From the NCBI GenBank assembly GCA_026786045.1, contig JAJAYV010000177.1:1-5340 (forward strand): DNA of 5,340 nt. Reading direction: 5' to 3'. How positions within the stretch are numbered: the first letter of the stretch is position 1; each line of letters opens with the position of its first letter. The notes below the pieces were generated by a model, which searched no databases, had not been told where the DNA came from, and worked only from the letters and a program-made list of their open reading frames with translations. A program made the translations under genes and the position numbers. Below, piece after piece: positions 4,832-5,340 of the stretch. This DNA comes from Frankiaceae bacterium (GTDB lineage Bacteria; Actinomycetota; Actinomycetes; Mycobacteriales; SCTD01).

Positions 4832-5340
4832 GTGACCGGACCAGGAGGACCCGCAGCGCGCGTGGACCGCTCCGCCAGCGCCCCGCTGTGGCAGCAGCTG
4901 CTGTCGGACCTGCGGCAGCGGGTGTCTGCTGGCGAGTTCGCGCAGGCCTTCCCCGGTGAGCTGGCCCTGGTCGAGCAGTATGGCGTCAGCCGGCACACCG
5001 TCCGCGAGGCACTGCGCCACCTGCGCGCCGAGGGGACGGTCCTCGCCTCCCGCGGCCGCAAGCCCCGTCTCGCACCGGCCGAGGTCGAGCAACCGCTGGG
5101 CGCCCTGAGCAGCCTGTTCGACGCGGTCGAGTCGCGCGGCCTCGAGCAGCGCAGCGTCGTCCGGCGGCTGGACGTGCACGCCGACGGCGTGGTCGCCACC
5201 CGGCTCGGTCTGGAGGAGTCGGCGCCGCTGGTGCACCTCGAGCGGCTCCGCCTGGCCGGCGACGAGCCGCTCGCGCTCGACCGCACCTGGCTGCCGGCCG
5301 ACCTCGCCCTGCCCCTGCTCGACGCCGACTTCACCCGCAC
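4832..5340 (+). CDS. GntR-family (HutC subfamily) transcriptional regulator, 3' end outside window
   Basis: DNA-binding regulator; the first 169 residues are present and about 70-80 more are expected beyond the edge. A winged helix-turn-helix occupies about residues 16-84: SAPLWQQLLSDLRQRV, then FPGELALVEQYGVSRHTVRE with the recognition helix, ALRHLRAEGTVLASRGRKPR and the wing. From about residue 95 (LGALSSLFDAVESRGLEQRS) the sequence is the start of a UTRA ligand-binding domain, with the typical segments RLGLEESAPLVHLERLR and DEPLALDRTWLP. This places it in the HutC subgroup, whose ligands include urocanate, sugar phosphates and other small molecules; the ligand here is unknown. The chosen GTG at 4832 fits a leaderless transcript. 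An in-frame GTG at 4862 is an alternative: AGGAGG (4843-4848) lies 13 nt before it, a rather long spacing, but the product would then begin close to where homologues usually begin. It may control the adjacent methylation operons, but no copy of its palindrome was seen near 2757-2843. Confidence 0.88.
   Translation, partial: MTGPGGPAARVDRSASAPLWQQLLSDLRQRVSAGEFAQAFPGELALVEQYGVSRHTVREALRHLRAEGTVLASRGRKPRLAPAEVEQPLGALSSLFDAVESRGLEQRSVVRRLDVHADGVVATRLGLEESAPLVHLERLRLAGDEPLALDRTWLPADLALPLLDADFTR

Noticed and set aside
4486..5340. Long minus-strand frame of 284 codons running off the right edge
   Set aside because: Antisense to the GntR gene, which shows clear winged-helix and UTRA sequence; the minus product is low-complexity Arg/Ser and crosses the intergenic region.
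1..5340. CRISPR arrays, tRNA or rRNA genes, insertion sequences
   Set aside because: No regularly spaced repeats, cloverleaf-like stretches, terminal inverted repeats or transposase sequence were seen.

Overview
The window is GC-rich throughout, and its codons strongly favour G or C in the third position. It has GTG starts, overlapping gene ends and two promoters placed for leaderless transcripts. Together with an EgtD-type histidine methyltransferase and a scrap of an acetyltransferase resembling mycothiol synthase, this points to a chromosome of the Actinomycetota. I cannot name the genus from sequence alone.

Layout, left to right. (1) 1-806, minus strand: the N-terminal 268 residues of a zinc-type ABC transporter substrate-binding lipoprotein (ZnuA family). 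The gene runs off the left edge. It has its own promoter with a Zur-box-like palindrome at 826-842. (2) 880-2756, minus strand: a two-gene operon. A class I SAM methyltransferase resembling histamine N-methyltransferases (HNMT) comes first and is coupled through an ATGA overlap to egtD, the histidine Nalpha-trimethyltransferase that makes hercynine. (3) 2757-2843: an 87-bp divergent promoter region with a candidate shared operator. (4) 2844-4636, plus strand: a second, related SAM methyltransferase overlapping by 10 bp a phytanoyl-CoA dioxygenase (PhyH) family Fe(II)/2-oxoglutarate oxygenase. (5) 4656-4781, minus strand: a roughly 41-codon remnant of the C-terminus of a GNAT acetyltransferase. 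(6) 4832-5340, plus strand: a GntR/HutC-family regulator cut off by the right edge, with a palindrome over its own -10 element.

The four central genes look like one functional unit: three SAM methyltransferases and one 2-oxoglutarate oxygenase, in two divergent coupled operons sharing 87 bp of control DNA. EgtD retains the residues I know to bind SAM and histidine, so hercynine is the expected intermediate. The usual ergothioneine partners (egtA, egtB, egtC, egtE) are not in the window. My inference is a dedicated pathway in which hercynine or another histidine-derived amine is further methylated and hydroxylated. EgtD could instead serve ordinary ergothioneine synthesis with egtB elsewhere. 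The zinc-uptake gene and the GntR gene flank this unit under separate promoters and need not belong to it.
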